Source: Nigrospora sphaerica (taxonomy: Eukaryota; Ascomycota; Sordariomycetes; Amphisphaeriales; Apiosporaceae). From it: a stretch of 64,000 bases of DNA. The notes beneath the pieces are model-generated. The model searched no databases. It saw only the letters and a program-made list of their open reading frames with translations, and was not told the DNA's origin. This document shows, piece by piece, positions 11,143 through 23,217 of the stretch (its first letter is position 1; every line of letters begins with the position of its first letter). The position numbers and the translations under genes are program-made. The DNA lies in NCBI GenBank assembly GCA_018287875.1, contig JAGVVL010000001.1, positions 3,534,001 to 3,598,000 of the forward strand. The letters are read 5' to 3'.

Positions 11143-12897
11143 ATGGCCATTGGCAAAGAGGGTAACGTGAAATGGGTGGATGTAAGTTTCTTTTTCTTTT
11201 CCGTTTGCCTTGCCCATCCTCGAATGCTCTTCCTCGCTTTCGGCACGATGCGCTTGGGGCCAGCCGTGGCTGGCCAAATCCTCGCCGCCACGGTTTGTGC
11301 CATGAGGGCTCGGTCCAACCTTGAGACGAAAGGGACATCTTCTCTGGTCTCGGGGTTCGCTCCCACATACTGCGGAACTTGGGCTGCTCGCTCGGGCCTA
11401 GGCCTGCCAACGGAAACTATGGCAAAATTGGCCAAGAGCTGCCAACTCGCCGGGTCGTGCTCTGGGTTGGAGCCGTTGCCGATACCGCGTCGTCGAATCC
11501 CGGCAGGCAGCTAGTTCTCTTCTTGGGTGCCTGAAGCTAATCAAACACCGCTCGCTCTAGGGCCTGCGTGGACTCGCCTCCACCCTCGTGGTTCTCACCC
11601 ACATTGCGCGCGCTTTCGACGGCGACCTCTTTCTTCCCGCCTCGGCGGACGGCGCGCCGCCACGGATGCTTCAGCTGCCCTTCCTCCGCATCCTCGTCCA
11701 AGGCCGCATCGGTGTCTCCATTTTCTCCTTCGTGACCGGCTATGTCTGCGCCCTGAAGCCTATTAAGCTCTACCGCCAGGATCAGCAAGCCGCCGCCTTC
11801 GCCTCCATGTCCAAGTCGGCCCTGCGCCGCCTCCCGCGTCTCATCATCCCCACGGCTTTCGCGACGTGCATCATTTGGGTCATGGCCCAGTTTGGCCTGT
11901 TCCTGGTGGCTAAGCGGAGCGACAGCTGGTGGTCCGGCGCCACTGCTCCGGACCAGGTTCCGTACCTCGGCGATGCGCTGAAGGCTCTCGTCTACAACTG
12001 CATCACGACCTGGACGCATGGCCACAACTCGTACGACGGAAACCAATGGACTTTGCTGCCGTTGTTGAAGGGAAGTCTATGGGTCTACGTCTTCATGCTG
12101 GCCACGGCCTACATGCAGCCGAAGTATCGCATGATGGCTAGCATGGCCGTGTTCTCGTACTTCTACATGGCCTCGGATTGTAAGTAAAGTCATGGCATGG
12201 GTAAAGGTCCCGGGGAGATGGCTAACAAGTGGGTACAGCCGCCTTCGGTATGCAATTCTTCTGGGGTGTCTTCCTCTGCGATTTGCAGAATCTTCCGTCC
12301 TCGAACGATTTCATTGCGAACAGAACCCGCCTCTCGAAGCTGATTGCCGGCGTCTGCCTCGTTCTCGGTCTCTACGTCGCGTCGTACCCTGAAGGCCACC
12401 CCGAATGGGCGACTTGGTCCAGGTGGCAGCACGCTGTTCTCGTGCGCATTGTCCCTGCCAAGGCCGACTTTCCCCGATACGGCTCGGGCATTGGCCTGGA
12501 GCTTATTACGCTCGGCATTCATTTCAGTCCCCTGATCAAGGATGTCCTTTCGGGCAAGTACCTGCTTTGGCTTGGCAAGCAGTCATTCGCCGTGTACCTG
12601 CTCCACGGCCCTCTGTTGCGCTGGGTCCTCTGCTGGATGGTCTACGGCACCCGCCTCCCCGCCGATGTCCAGAACGAGAACGGCGACTGGGTCCCGGGCA
12701 AGCTCCACTTCCCCGGCGGCTACAAACTCATGATTTGGCTGCCTTTGTGGGTGCCTCTCAACTACTTTGTCGCAAACCTCTGGACCACGTATGTCGACCC
12801 GTGGTGTGCCAACTTCACCGAGCAGCTCGTCAGCTACGTCAAGGAGGACAACGGCGAGAAGCAACCGCAGCAAGGAGCCTTGTTGCTGCCGCAGTAG
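11143..12897 (+). CDS. Acyltransferase-3 (OafA/YrhL-type) integral membrane protein, 438 aa, three exons
   Basis: Multi-pass membrane O-acyltransferase of the acyltransferase-3 superfamily, which transfers acyl groups (often acetyl) to sugars or small molecules; the substrate here is unknown. Exons 11143-11181, 11561-12179 and 12239-12897. Joining exons 1 and 2 restores the family start motif VDGLRGLAS followed by the conserved His in the first membrane helix (VVLTHIARAF). A second conserved patch, SFVTGYV, ends the next helix. The C-terminal half has several further hydrophobic helices, including YLLWLGKQSFAVYLLHGPLL, where the SFxxYLxH pattern is typical of the family. Intron 1 is unusually long for this window (379 nt), but the conserved motif spans the junction, so no exon is hidden in it. 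The 3' end is acidic and Gln-rich. Neighbours give no pathway hint. Confidence 0.9.
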
Positions 12898-15800
12898 GGC
12901 CTCGGCACATATTTATGCCTCCCGTCACCGGGCCGCCTCCATGACAGCGCCTCGAACGAGGAGGGGCGAAAGGTGATGGAAATGCGTGCGCTGGAACGCC
13001 GCCGCGCCGGCTCTTCACACCTGCAACCCCCCACGACTGCCAGGCTGCTCAGCGAGAGTCGCATGAATGCCCGGGCTACCGACGAAGTCGGGGCCCGCTC
13101 TTTCTGAGTGGCCCTACACTGCTTTTACCGCCCAAGATGATGCTGAGGTCCCGCCGGGCCCCGCGTCGGGCGGCTATGATGCCTCGGCGGTTGCTTCGGC
13201 AGCTGCTACCGTTCCTTTGTACATAACATTTCTTCGAGTCTCTCACACACACAGGCGTTGGGATCAGGATACATAGCTGTGTCCTTGCGGGGTTTTTGCC
13301 TTTTGCATGGCCAGGGCGTACCGGAGATACAAACATGGGCCCAAAACTCACGTGGTCGTACATAATTCATTTTGGTACGGATACACGATGGGTGGGCAGG
13401 TGGGCCGTCATTTGATACAACATGTGCCCCGGATCAAGGTCCCGCGAGGGAAGGCGCAAAGAAGCTGACGGGCGCGAAGCGGCGTCGTGCTTTGCAAATA
13501 CAATATCAATTTTTGCATACCCCATGATTAGAGCTTCTGCGTGTTAGCTGTGTATCTGTATGTTGAACAGAAGTATGCGTGTTCCACGTCAGCTCAAGGC
13601 CGCAATGACTAACGATGGCCCCTGTGTCCCGGCAGGCGAAGAGCTAAGACGAGGGATGTTTTAGTTGACAATTGGCGCTGGTGGGCGCGGAAGATGGGCC
13701 AGACGCGCCCAAAAACCCAACAGGCTACGGCGGGTGGGCAGATGGGATGGTACGACAAGAAAGCATCTTCATCCGAATTAGAGTCGACGTGTCTAAGGCG
13801 GATGGGCGACACTGGGGTCTTTCGTTTTTGGGGGGAGGGGTGGGGGCTTCTCGCGCGCAGCATCGTCACCTAGTCGTGGGGAAGTTTTGCACGATGACTT
13901 GCTTTGCGGACATTTTCCCCGTGCGGCTTCGTTCCAACAGACCACAACCTCCATATAGTCAGTCCATAGAGTTTCGCTTCCTCCTCCGTATGCGCCCGCT
14001 CTTAATCCCTGGAGGCCTGCCCGCCAGGCCACAGCCGATGTGTGGGAATGGGGGATACGAAACACGGGCCCGGCTTGGGTGGGGCGGGTAGGCAGGCAGG
14101 CCTGTCTATCCGGTGTGGTAGGGTGTAAGGACCGAGAATGGGGGGTGTGTGGTTGGGGAAAAAGCAAAAAAAGAGAAATGGGGTGGTCCCTTGCCCGCGC
14201 TCTTCGCATCGACCGCCAAGCCGGGACTCGGGGGATCGACCTTGGCGGGGATGTGTGTTATTCGCTGGACGTCAGATTCGCCTGCGCCCGGCAACGCGAC
14301 AAAAGGACCCAAGAGGCTTGTTTTATGGGATGTCGGATTTTGATTCGCATCTGCCACACTCGCCCCAGCTGACGCTGTTTCTTCGTCGTTCCCCGTCTCT
14401 GAAGGAGTGGGACGCGCCCTGCGTACCGACGAGCAATGCATCCATCCATGCGTGTGTTTGCCCCTCCCTCGTGCGGGTGTGCTTTGCAGTAGATGTGAAG
14501 GTGCTCGTGCATAAATCTTTTTCTAAGTTGACCTTGGGTGCCTGCCACTCCTCGCGTACGCTGTCTATGTGTTAAGTTGGTACGGGCGTCGCATGTAGCG
14601 GAAGGAGCAATTCACGCGCCGGGGACCCATGCGTGGGAAACGGGCGGACAGGAAGGCGTTGGGGCTTTGCTTGGCGCGCTCTCTCTCCCTCTTCCGCCCT
14701 CTCGTTCTTTGTTTCTTCTTCCTCTTCTTTTCCCTCCCCCTTCCCGTCCGCGCCCAAACGGCTATTCGGCACCCAAGCCTCTTTCCTTCTTCCTTTCGTC
14801 CTAGGGTACGCGCGGCCGTTCTGGGCGCGTAACCAGGGGCCAGAGCATGGGCAGGGGGAGAGAAGAGGGTCCTCTTCGCCCCATCGTTCTAGACCGTCGG
14901 CGCCCGCCCCCCTCCTGGAGAGGAGGCTTAACCCGGCCATCTGACACGCCTGTGCCCCAACTGACGTCTCCCTTCCTCCTCCCCGAACGTCGATCGGAAG
15001 GGGGGCTGGTAGATGAAAAAGAGAGCCGAGGGGTCGCGCGGGTGGATGCATCCAAAAGAGTGGGATGGAAAACCCGTCTCCGTTTCGACGCGTCCTTCTT
15101 TTTCGTCCATGAACCACTACTATACTTACGGGAGTACATGGTACCGTTCCGCCCGGGGGGAACCCCTACCCTGTCCACCGCGCGCTTTCGGTTTTCGGTA
15201 TCTGCATACCTACAAACCCCGCGATAACGGACATGGGATGCTAAAATCCCGCTTAGCTAATTACGCAGTACCCCGATGGTATGGGTTTAGCAGGCAAGTC
15301 GCTAGCTCCGGCAGCCTTCCAAGGCCGATGCGGGCGGGGCGCCCTGACGGAGAGCTCGTCCCGTTTAGGACGACCGCGTCCTTTTCCCCTCCTTCCATTG
15401 GGCGAGTTATTGTTTGCGTCAGCGCCCCCCCCCCCAAACCGCCCCAATTCCATCACCATCATCATCGCCCGTTCCGCCAGCGCGCACCGACGCGGAGGGA
15501 GAAGATGACGGGACTGCACAACGAATGGGCAAGCAACGGGAACGGGCGGGTTACTGGTCTCTCAGGTGTCTCTTTTCCCTCCCGCGCTTGTGTGCAACCG
15601 GGGGAGGGGAGGGGGAGGTCCTGTTTCCTCCCACGGGTTCGGACGGTGCTACAGACGACGGACAGAGCGATGCCGGGGCTTGCGCCGCAGCGGGAGATTA
15701 ATGCGTCCAGTATGTGTGTATCCGTGTCCCTCGTAACGCTGGCATCCGTGCACGGCAGGGCGGCCAGTCGGGATCCCCCCCCCTCCCTTCCCTTCCAAAA

Positions 15801-16370
15801 ATAGGCAAAAGGCACCAAAGCATCATTCATGTTGACAGTCTCGTGTTCCCCTTCACGAAACCAGGGAAATAATTGCCCGTCCCATCGTTTCGGTGGCCCT
15901 TTATTTATTGCGTTGCTGGTATTACAGCGTGTCATCCATCGTGAGTACCCGGCCCAAGAAACAAACTCGCCTCCAGATGGGGAAAAAAACATGTCGCTTC
16001 GTTTCGCAATCTGGCACTTGTCGTGCAGAACAGTTCGTGCCCTGGCACTGCCGCGACTCGGTAAACAAAGGCCGCAGCAGTAACACGGTCCCTCGTCTCG
16101 GGAACGGGTTTTATCCGTCCGTCCCTTCCGCCGTGCTGGAACGCCCTGTCTATTCTCCTCTTCGGGGATGGAGGTTCCCCGTCCGAAAGGAGCCGTCGTA
16201 GTATGTCTGAGACGCAGCGAACCAAGACCGAACCGTGTCCCCCGACGGGCTTTCTGGGATCGCTCGTCCTGGTACAATTTTCGGGCCGCTCAACACCCTT
16301 TGCAAAACCCCTCTCCTCCCACGGCCGCCCTTGGGGCCCCCGACCCTTGCCGGGCGGGTAAACCATGTTC
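12898..16370. other. 3.5 kb convergent intergenic region, no gene supported
   Basis: Between the 3' ends of the acyltransferase (+) and the Cys-rich secreted protein gene (-). Overlapping GC-driven open frames occur on both strands without domains, signal peptides or splice chains I trust. Pyrimidine-rich stretches lie near 14690-14750 and there is a C run near 15425-15436. Confidence 0.5.
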
Positions 16371-17367
16371 TCAGTTGGGAACCCCGGCCGACGGGAAGGG
16401 CCCACACTTCCTCGTCGTTGCCGTCGCCGTCCCGCAGCAGTTCTGCCCAGCGACGATGACGTTCCAATCGGCGGTCGCGTTGAACAACTGGCCGTTGACG
16501 AGGCGGCCACCTTGGGGGCCCTCTACGACGCGCGCAGCCCACCGTCCGCCGTCAGTGTTTTTCCCTTTGCGTGGCCTGGGGAAATATCCAAAGAAAAGCG
16601 CGTAGGGGATGGGGGCCGGAGGGAGGGACTGGAGTGGGAGGGGGAAGAAGGCAAGAAAAGGGGGGGAGGGGACTAAAGGGCCCGAGAAAAAAGGAAACAA
16701 GGGGCGGCGTACGAAAAGTGCACCCGCCGTCCTCCTGCCTTTCCATGATGCGCAGCGCGTACGCGACGACGAGGGAGTAGGTGGGCAGCACGCGCGCCGG
16801 GCCGTCGTTGCAGACGAGCACGGCCGAGTCTTCGACGCAGGCCACGCGCGCGCAGCCCGGGTTGCGATCGCACGGCAGGTCGCCCAGCGGCGCGAGCCGG
16901 TCGATGTTGGCGAGGGCGAGGTCGTACGTCGTGACGGGCCCGATGTGCGTCACGTTGCAGTAGAGGGGACCGGGCTGGGAGAGAGCGCGCGCGCGGCCGC
17001 TGTTAGTGGGGGGGGAAACGTCCCTTTCAAGACGGCCGGGGGAAAGGGAGGACGACCGGGGGTTTCGCGCACCATACCTCGTCGCCGCCGGCGCCGGCGC
17101 CGGCGCCTTTCCTCTCGCCCCGCGTACTGCCCGCTGGGCCGTCATCACCACTAGTGTCCAACTCCGGCGCCCCGGCGACGGCGGCTTCCGCCCGGGCCGG
17201 CGCTTCCTGGTTTGCACAGCACACGGCGTTAGATGGGCGCTCGCCTCGGCCGAGCCCGGGGGAGGTGGGAAAGAAGTATCTTATCGTACCGCCAATAGGG
17301 TGCCCAACCGCCAGGCCCATACTCCGAAAGGGGCGAAAGGCCGCAGGTGCCTCATCGTGAGCAGCAT
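16371..17367 (-). CDS. Small secreted cysteine-rich protein, about 206 aa, four exons (effector candidate)
   Basis: Exons (minus strand) 17367-17290, 17206-17078, 16974-16713, 16522-16371; phases close. Exon 1 encodes a signal peptide (MLLTMRHLRPFAPFGVWAWR and on to LLA; initiation could also be at the second Met, 17355). Exon 2 encodes an Ala/Gly-rich disordered linker of 43 residues. Exons 3-4 carry the Cys-rich domain: YCNVTH, PCDRNPGCARVACVED, LVCND, GGCTF, and a final NGQLFNATADWNVIVAGQNC. This spacing, with a GQxF...WNVIV...C ending, fits a widespread group of fungal small secreted proteins of unknown role, known to me only as hypothetical proteins. Intron 1 has a CTAAC branch site 20 nt before its acceptor. 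An alternative final intron (donor before GTGCAC, acceptor after TTCCCCAG) also keeps frame but would lose the GGCTF cysteine. Acts outside the cell, by inference. Confidence 0.72.
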
Positions 17368-18010
17368 CGTCACGATTTCCGTCACTGGGCGAGAGATGCC
17401 CAACACTCCCTTCTCCCCTCCGATCCTCGCGCGGCCGTCTGGAATTCCCCAATATGTATACCTAGCGGGCGGCGCACGCTGTATGCGCCCGGGAGGGCCC
17501 CGCAAACGGCCAAGTTTGCTACATCGGATGCCCCTCCCCGGTCCCGTTGGCGATCAAGGTCACACCGCCGGATGCCGTATGCAGCAACCGACCTCTCACC
17601 ATTGGCAACGGAGCCTGTGATGAGTTGGCTTCGTCGGCGGTATTGACGCAACCAATGCCCGCGTTGGTTGCTGTTGCATGCACGCACTCCTGCTGGGCAT
17701 GATGGTTTCAAGGAGGCCAAGAATAGCCGAGGGGCCGCGACCCAACCTCTCCCGCCTCACGGCAAACGGCCAGTCAAGCGCACACAGCAATCGTCAAGGC
17801 GGGGCACAAGCTGTCTCCGGCATACATAACCAGCCCAAAGGTGTTTTGTGCGTTGTTGATCAACAGTCATGCATTAAAAACCAGGTGACTCCTAGCTACA
17901 AACTCCGGGTGGCCCATGCAATATTTCGAAATAGTACAGCCGACGATGCGGGTTCGTCGGCGCTTCGGCTCATCAAGGTCGTAACCCTGAAACTTTTTTC
18001 GCTTCCCGAT
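17368..18010. other. Upstream region of the secreted Cys-rich protein gene
   Basis: No gene is supported. It lies between the start of the Cys-rich gene and the stop of the LEA-like gene, both on the minus strand, and so should contain the promoter of the former. No motif stood out. Confidence 0.5.
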
Positions 18011-18455
18011 TTACATCTTGTTGGCGGCGCCCTTGGCCTTGCCAGCCGCCTCGTTGGCCATACCCTTGGCTTCGCCCTTGAGCTCCTGGGCCTTGCCGGC
18101 GGCCTGGCCGCGGAGCTCCTCGGCGGTGCCCTTGGCCTGGCCGGCCAGGTCGCTGCCGGTGGTCTTCTTGGCCACGTTGGCTGAGGGAAACACGTGTGAG
18201 CGACAAACAAGGTAAAGCCTCCTCTGGGAGAATGGGAGCGGGGGGAGGGGATCTCGGTCACGTACAAGCAGCGTTGATGCCGTCAACCAGCTTGTCCGAC
18301 ACTTTGCGGTCCACCTGTTGGACAGTCTCCTTGACCGTCTCGGTGGCCGACTTCTGGAAGCGGACGCTCGTAGTGAACTGGCGGGGCGCCTGGGTGAGGG
18401 CGGCGCGGGCGGGCATGGCCACGCGGCGGGCGACGGTCTCGGTGAGGAACGACAT
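18011..18455 (-). CDS. Mitochondrial LEA-like stress protein, 119 aa, two exons
   Basis: Exons 18455-18266 and 18180-18011 with an 85-nt intron. An in-frame ATG two codons upstream (18461) is also usable. The N-terminus is a typical mitochondrial presequence: Arg/Ala-rich, no acidic residue after position 6, with an RQFTTSVRFQ processing-type motif near residues 25-34. The mature part is highly charged, Ala/Gly/Lys/Glu-rich and low in hydrophobics, with 7-11-residue quasi-repeats (KGTAEELRGQAAGKAQELKG) as in late-embryogenesis-abundant and CsbD-like proteins. Those are intrinsically disordered and fold on drying. The inferred role is protection of the mitochondrial matrix under desiccation, heat or oxidative stress. 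Tandem TGACG sites lie about 0.5 kb upstream. Confidence 0.85.
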
Positions 18456-18978
18456 GGTCATGAGGTGTGGATGGATTTGGGACCCGGTGAGGTTTGGGAG
18501 ATGCGACAAGTTCCGGTTGGGTTGGTTGGTGATGAAGAGACGGCCGCGAGTACGTGGTGGTGATGAACTGGCGCGGGGATGATGACAACGGAAGAAGACA
18601 AGCAGGCAGGCACCGCCGCCCTGGAATAATTATATGACGGGGTCACACAGGCACGAAATCCGGGCAGGCGTTGGGGGGAATTCCATTGTCTCGCATTTGC
18701 TTTTCGGCTGGCTCGCCATGATGCTCTATGATGTCAGGCAGGAGAGCGCCGCATTGGGAAACGCTGCGGGGAAAGAAGCCCATCATCTTCCTACCCGCGC
18801 ACCCGTGATCCATGCATGTGCAGCTACTTCGTAGGCCGGCAACACCGTCTCTGTTACCCGCTGCCTGCTTCTCGCTTGTGATGGCCCCGTGCGGCTGAAG
18901 AAAAGACGGGCGCGGGGGGACGTCTCTCGTACGGTGCAATGTCACCGTCACGCGTGCCCGGAGCTTTTGCAACGGATG

Positions 18979-19006
18979 TGACGTGACGTGACGTGACGAC
19001 ATGACG
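18979..19006. promoter_or_regulatory. Four tandem TGACG sites plus one, CRE/bZIP half-site cluster
   Basis: TGACG occurs head-to-tail at 18979, 18984, 18989 and 18994, and again at 19002. TGACG is the half-site of the CRE element (TGACGTCA) bound by ATF/CREB-type bZIP factors, which in fungi drive stress responses. The cluster sits about 525-550 bp upstream of the LEA-like gene's ATG. Regulatory use is inferred from position and the stress-type product. Confidence 0.45.
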
Positions 19007-19126
19007 CACACGACCCCCGTGCTCTGTCGATGCCGCGTACAAGAGGCCACGCCCTGCCGGTCCGCCATCATTGTGCATCGCCCGCCCGTGAAGGCGGATC
19101 TTGTCTATCGCCTACTCGGCAGAGGT

Positions 19127-19163
19127 CGTCGTCGTCGTCGTCGTTGTTGTCGTCGTCGTCGTC
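19127..19163. repeat. GTC trinucleotide microsatellite
   Basis: Near-perfect (GTC)n interrupted by two GTT units. It lies outside any gene I support. Confidence 0.8.
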
Positions 19164-22100
19164 GGCGAGAAGTCCGGCGTATTGGCGATCACCACGGTCT
19201 GTTGGCTCCATCCCAACCTTCAGCGTCAACCGTCCAGCTCTCTCTAGCTGGGGTTAACTTGCAATGACAAACAACCTTCCAGAGCCATGGGATGGGACGG
19301 TACGAATGTCCTCATCGGGGCCAAGGTAGCGTTTGTCTTTTCGATTAGCTGCATGAGAGAGCGATCGATCAGCCAAGTAACAAGTCCCCACGTGCTGTGA
19401 ATGAAGGCTCTATCGATGCCACCACGAAGGTCACGTATCGGTGCAGCAGACGCTAACAACTCTTACGAAGTACTGAACCCAGCCTAGTTTTACTACCAAG
19501 GTACATCATGCTTTTCCCTTCGCCTGCATCACGTATCATGTGCTTTTCCCGTCACCAATTGAGATTGAGCGTGATCCAGACGTGCATGAGCAGACGGCCC
19601 TGCAAATGCCCCTCTTCACTCGGCCGAAGCCAAAATGTCTCGGCGATGTGAGAATATTCGCGTCGAGCTATAAGCAATGCAAGCCGCCATACTAACCCGG
19701 GCTTCGTTCGTGTATTGCAGCAAAGTCCCCTCAAACGCTGGGGCTAGACCCAGGACCTTGATTGAGGGCACTTCTCGCTTTTCGCTGCACGATAACCGCA
19801 AGCCAAGGCCATCGTCGTAGTCGTGCGCGCGCACGCATCGCGACTGCACGTACCTATCTACGCCTCGAGCCTCTTACCCGAGTACCCAGGTAAGGACTGA
19901 TTACTTACACATACACACATGCTTACATGTACAAGCACAGTTACGCACGCTCACATATAAATTCACACGCCCACTTGCCTACAGGTGGATGGATATATGT
20001 ATGCACGCATCCCCACGGAGGAAGGTGAGATTTTGTGATACGTCACGGCATTACCCGGGGTATCCCGTGTATCCGGAGGTGCGGTCGGCCATGGTCATCC
20101 TCGGAATTCTCATTACGCAGACGAGACGGCCGCTTCATTCGCCTGACCTTAAGGGGCTGTTTTATGCGCATCAAGGAGTATGAGTGTTCCTAGTCTTGCT
20201 TTGTTCTGCTCTCGAACCGGTTGAACGGATCCACGAGGGGCCCGACATTCCAGTGCACAATGTTCGTCGGGAACACCGAGCCCTACGATCCCATTCCGAC
20301 GAAGAGTGGGCCACCACAGAGAAAACATGACCATGAGCAGTGGCAACGATCACACGTCCAAATATCTTGGGGGAGCAGCACGGAGCTGAGCTGATACTAG
20401 ACCCCTGTCCGCCACCGAAGATTACGAGCTGCTGAACCGGGCGCCGCTCGCGGCCGGAAGCAAGCAGAAATACCCGGACCCCTACACCCGAGGGAACTGG
20501 CGCCCCCCGATCCCGTAGCCACACGAGATTTCGTAGCTACCGTGGCCGTACTCGCTCCCGTGGGTTCCGAGTGGCTCCCGCATGGGCGCGTGTAACGAGG
20601 GGACAAGCCTTCGCTCTTCGCGCTCTAGACCGAAATCCCTCGTCCCCTAGAGTACGGTGGACGTGGTAAACTGTCCGAGGTTCACGGTCACGATAGGTCG
20701 AAAGCTGGGTGTAAGCTTGGCCCCTGGTGTCAGCGTCCCCCGATAAGTTGAACTTGGACAGACAGAAGTGGCGTGCAAAGGCGCTCGTATCGAGTACCCG
20801 CCATACATTCTGTCGACGATGCGGGTGCTAGTTGGCAAAAGTGGCGCTCGCGAAGATAACAAACCAGTTCCCTTCCTACTCGGAACCCAGGGAGCCTTTG
20901 GGTGCCATCGTCGTAGCTTACGCGCTGCGTCAGAGCCGGATCTCCAGGAGGATAAGTGCATTGCATTGGGGGCGGGAGTCCCTGATTACTACAGTCAGCA
21001 AACCCCAGCTGCAGCACCCAAGTAGAACAATGACCAAAGACATGGGTTTACGAGGGCTTTGTGGTCATCCTGCGGGCGACGTAAGCAATCAATTTCTAGC
21101 TTCGCTGCTGCGACGTGCTAAAAAAGGGCGAGCAATTGGCACATCTGCAAGCCTCGAGAAGATACGCCCGGAACGTGGCACATCACGACCGACCTCGCCT
21201 CGTCCCCAGCGACCACCCAAGGTGTCACTCACAGGTAACCAGTCGGTACGGTAACCGGAGGCGTGCACGGAACCAACATGGATACAAAACGCTCCAACAC
21301 AACGAATATGGGTTGAAAAGATTCCTTCCCTGATATGGGCCGCGCGTGGGGGGCCATAGGAGACGGCGGGCGAACGGGCCGCCGTGCGGTACAGTAATCT
21401 AGATTCCGTCGGCACAGGCAACGAGAAAATGCCATGACGCCGGAACGTTCCGTGGTACCCGCCGCTGGCCCACAGGGACAAGCCCGGAACCCGACAGAGA
21501 TGCGCGGGGGCCCCCCCTTCAGCGATGTATGGTGGCAGCAGCCGCGTGCGAAATATATTTGATGTTCTCCCTTCGCGTGGCGTCAAACGGCTGGCTGGCT
21601 CGTTTGCCGTTGGGGCGTTTGCTTTTGGGAGCCGCCACCGCGGGAATCGTTCTGACTCAGCCCCGGTGGGCGGGGTGCGCAGCAGTCGTCCGTGGCTCCC
21701 TGCACCATCTGTCGATCGGGCGAGGTGGCCAAAAGGAGAAGCTGAGACGCAGCTGGGCAGGGGAGGCTGACGGGAGGCTGACGGGAGGCGTCCCCTGCGC
21801 GCAAGATATCGGAGTAAGCTTTTTGTTCTCCTGTGTTGTTTTGTTTCCTCCCCGTCCTCGTCGGACCCCAAACGAACACCCTCTCACAGCCGAGGCGAGA
21901 TGGCCCTCTGCCCCTCTGCCCCCATCAGCCCGCGTACGCGTTTACATGCACACTTCCTTCCGTGGAACCCGGGAAGAGCGGGTGCCAAGTTTAGAACGAC
22001 GGATTCGTCGTGCGGTCCCGAGGATACCGCAACCTCGCAAGCGGAACGCTTGGCCCTCCCCGGTATCAAGTGCATACGCAGGCGCCTCGATGGACGAGAA

Positions 22101-22449
22101 GAAACTGCAATCCCCATCCCCCGGAGATCTTCATGGATCGGTCTGTTCGCTTCCCACTCAGCCGGCTGTAGGCTGACTGCGGACAGGTAAGCACGACGAA
22201 TGCTCGCCAACTGCATCACGACGCCCCCGTTCCGGGGGCGGGGGGGGGAGTTTACTACTCATCAAGCTATGACGTCGAATTTTCTATACTCAGCCTCACT
22301 CGTGGACCAAGTTGGCGGTCCTGGGCTGGAGAGCTTTTGGTCGTAAAGGGGGGCGGCAGGCTGGGATACAAATACAGCAACGGCCAACCCGGAATGCCCT
22401 TCTCTATCTGTCCATTCACATCGGCCTTCATACCGACCACTCCGGCACC

Positions 22450-23217
22450 ATGAAAGGATACACAGGATTCGTCGTTACCCTCCTCGCGGCCGGCTTGCAC
22501 TCAGCGGTGGCCGGCTTGCCGTACAAGATTGACAATGAAGGTGAGTTTTCGGATTCGGTGCCCGCTTTTCATCATCAGGCACGAAACTCATACCATGGCA
22601 GGCCACAAGAGCGTGCCCAAGCTTCCCGGCATCTTCCACACGCGCACACGACACTGGGGACACGGCACCGCGGGTCCTACCATCGGCTGTCCGGGCACAG
22701 CCCCTACCGCCGGGCCGACAGCCGTACCGGACCAGCCGGGCGCGCCATACCCGGCGTGGCCTCATCATTCATGGACAGCGCCCCAGGGAGAGGGGGAGCC
22801 GGGGCACCAGCCCCACTACCCGCGAGTACCGGCCACCGGAGGCTGGGACAAGGGTAGAAACGATGACGAGGGAGAGGGTGCTCGACACGGCGGCTGGGGC
22901 AGCGGGGGAAAAGACCACGGAGGCGAGGGAGGCCGGTATGACGGCATCCCCCATCCCCATCGCATTCCCGGCAAGCCGCTTCACCCGCATCCCAAGCCCA
23001 CCGGCGCCTACCCTACGATGCCCGCGGGCACTGGCGGTCCCCATGTGCACCCCATCGGAGACAAGCCGCCGCAATACGCCACTACGCTTTCCACCGTGTC
23101 GCGCGGTTACGGAAAGCCCGTATACCCCACAGCCCCCGTGATGGTAGGTGCATCTTCTCGTTTCGCAGCCGTCACGCAGACCCGACTAACAGCGAGACAA
23201 AGACGGCGTACAATTAG
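22450..23217 (+). CDS. Secreted Pro/Gly/His-rich protein, 215 aa, three exons
   Basis: Exons 22450-22540, 22602-23143 and 23203-23217; introns of 61 and 59 nt with GT..AG ends, the second with a GACTAAC branch 17 nt before its acceptor. The last exon encodes only four residues and the stop. Residues 1-21 form a signal peptide (MKGYTGFVVTLLAAGLHSAV, then A). The mature chain is low complexity: Pro, Gly and His dominate, with HPHP, PHHS, GHQPHY and PHVHP patches and an acidic-Gly middle (DDEGEGARHGGWGSGGKDHG). One cysteine (in TIGCPGT) is present. No known domain. The His-rich, extended character suggests a cell-wall-associated or metal-binding secreted protein, but that is inference; it may simply be lineage-specific. 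Confidence 0.75.

Larger units (their letters stand above)
18456..22449. other. 4.0 kb divergent intergenic region, no gene supported
   Basis: Upstream of the LEA-like gene (-) and of the Pro/His-rich secreted protein gene (+). It contains the tandem TGACG cluster (18979-19006), a GTC trinucleotide run (about 19127-19163) and CACA/TACA-rich stretches near 19910-19980. Open frames near 21.1-22.2 kb overlap on both strands and have no recognisable features. Confidence 0.5.

Noticed and set aside
21529..22176. 215-codon open frame with a hydrophobic N-terminus
   Set aside because: No clear signal-peptide cleavage context, no domain, overlapped by frames on the opposite strand.
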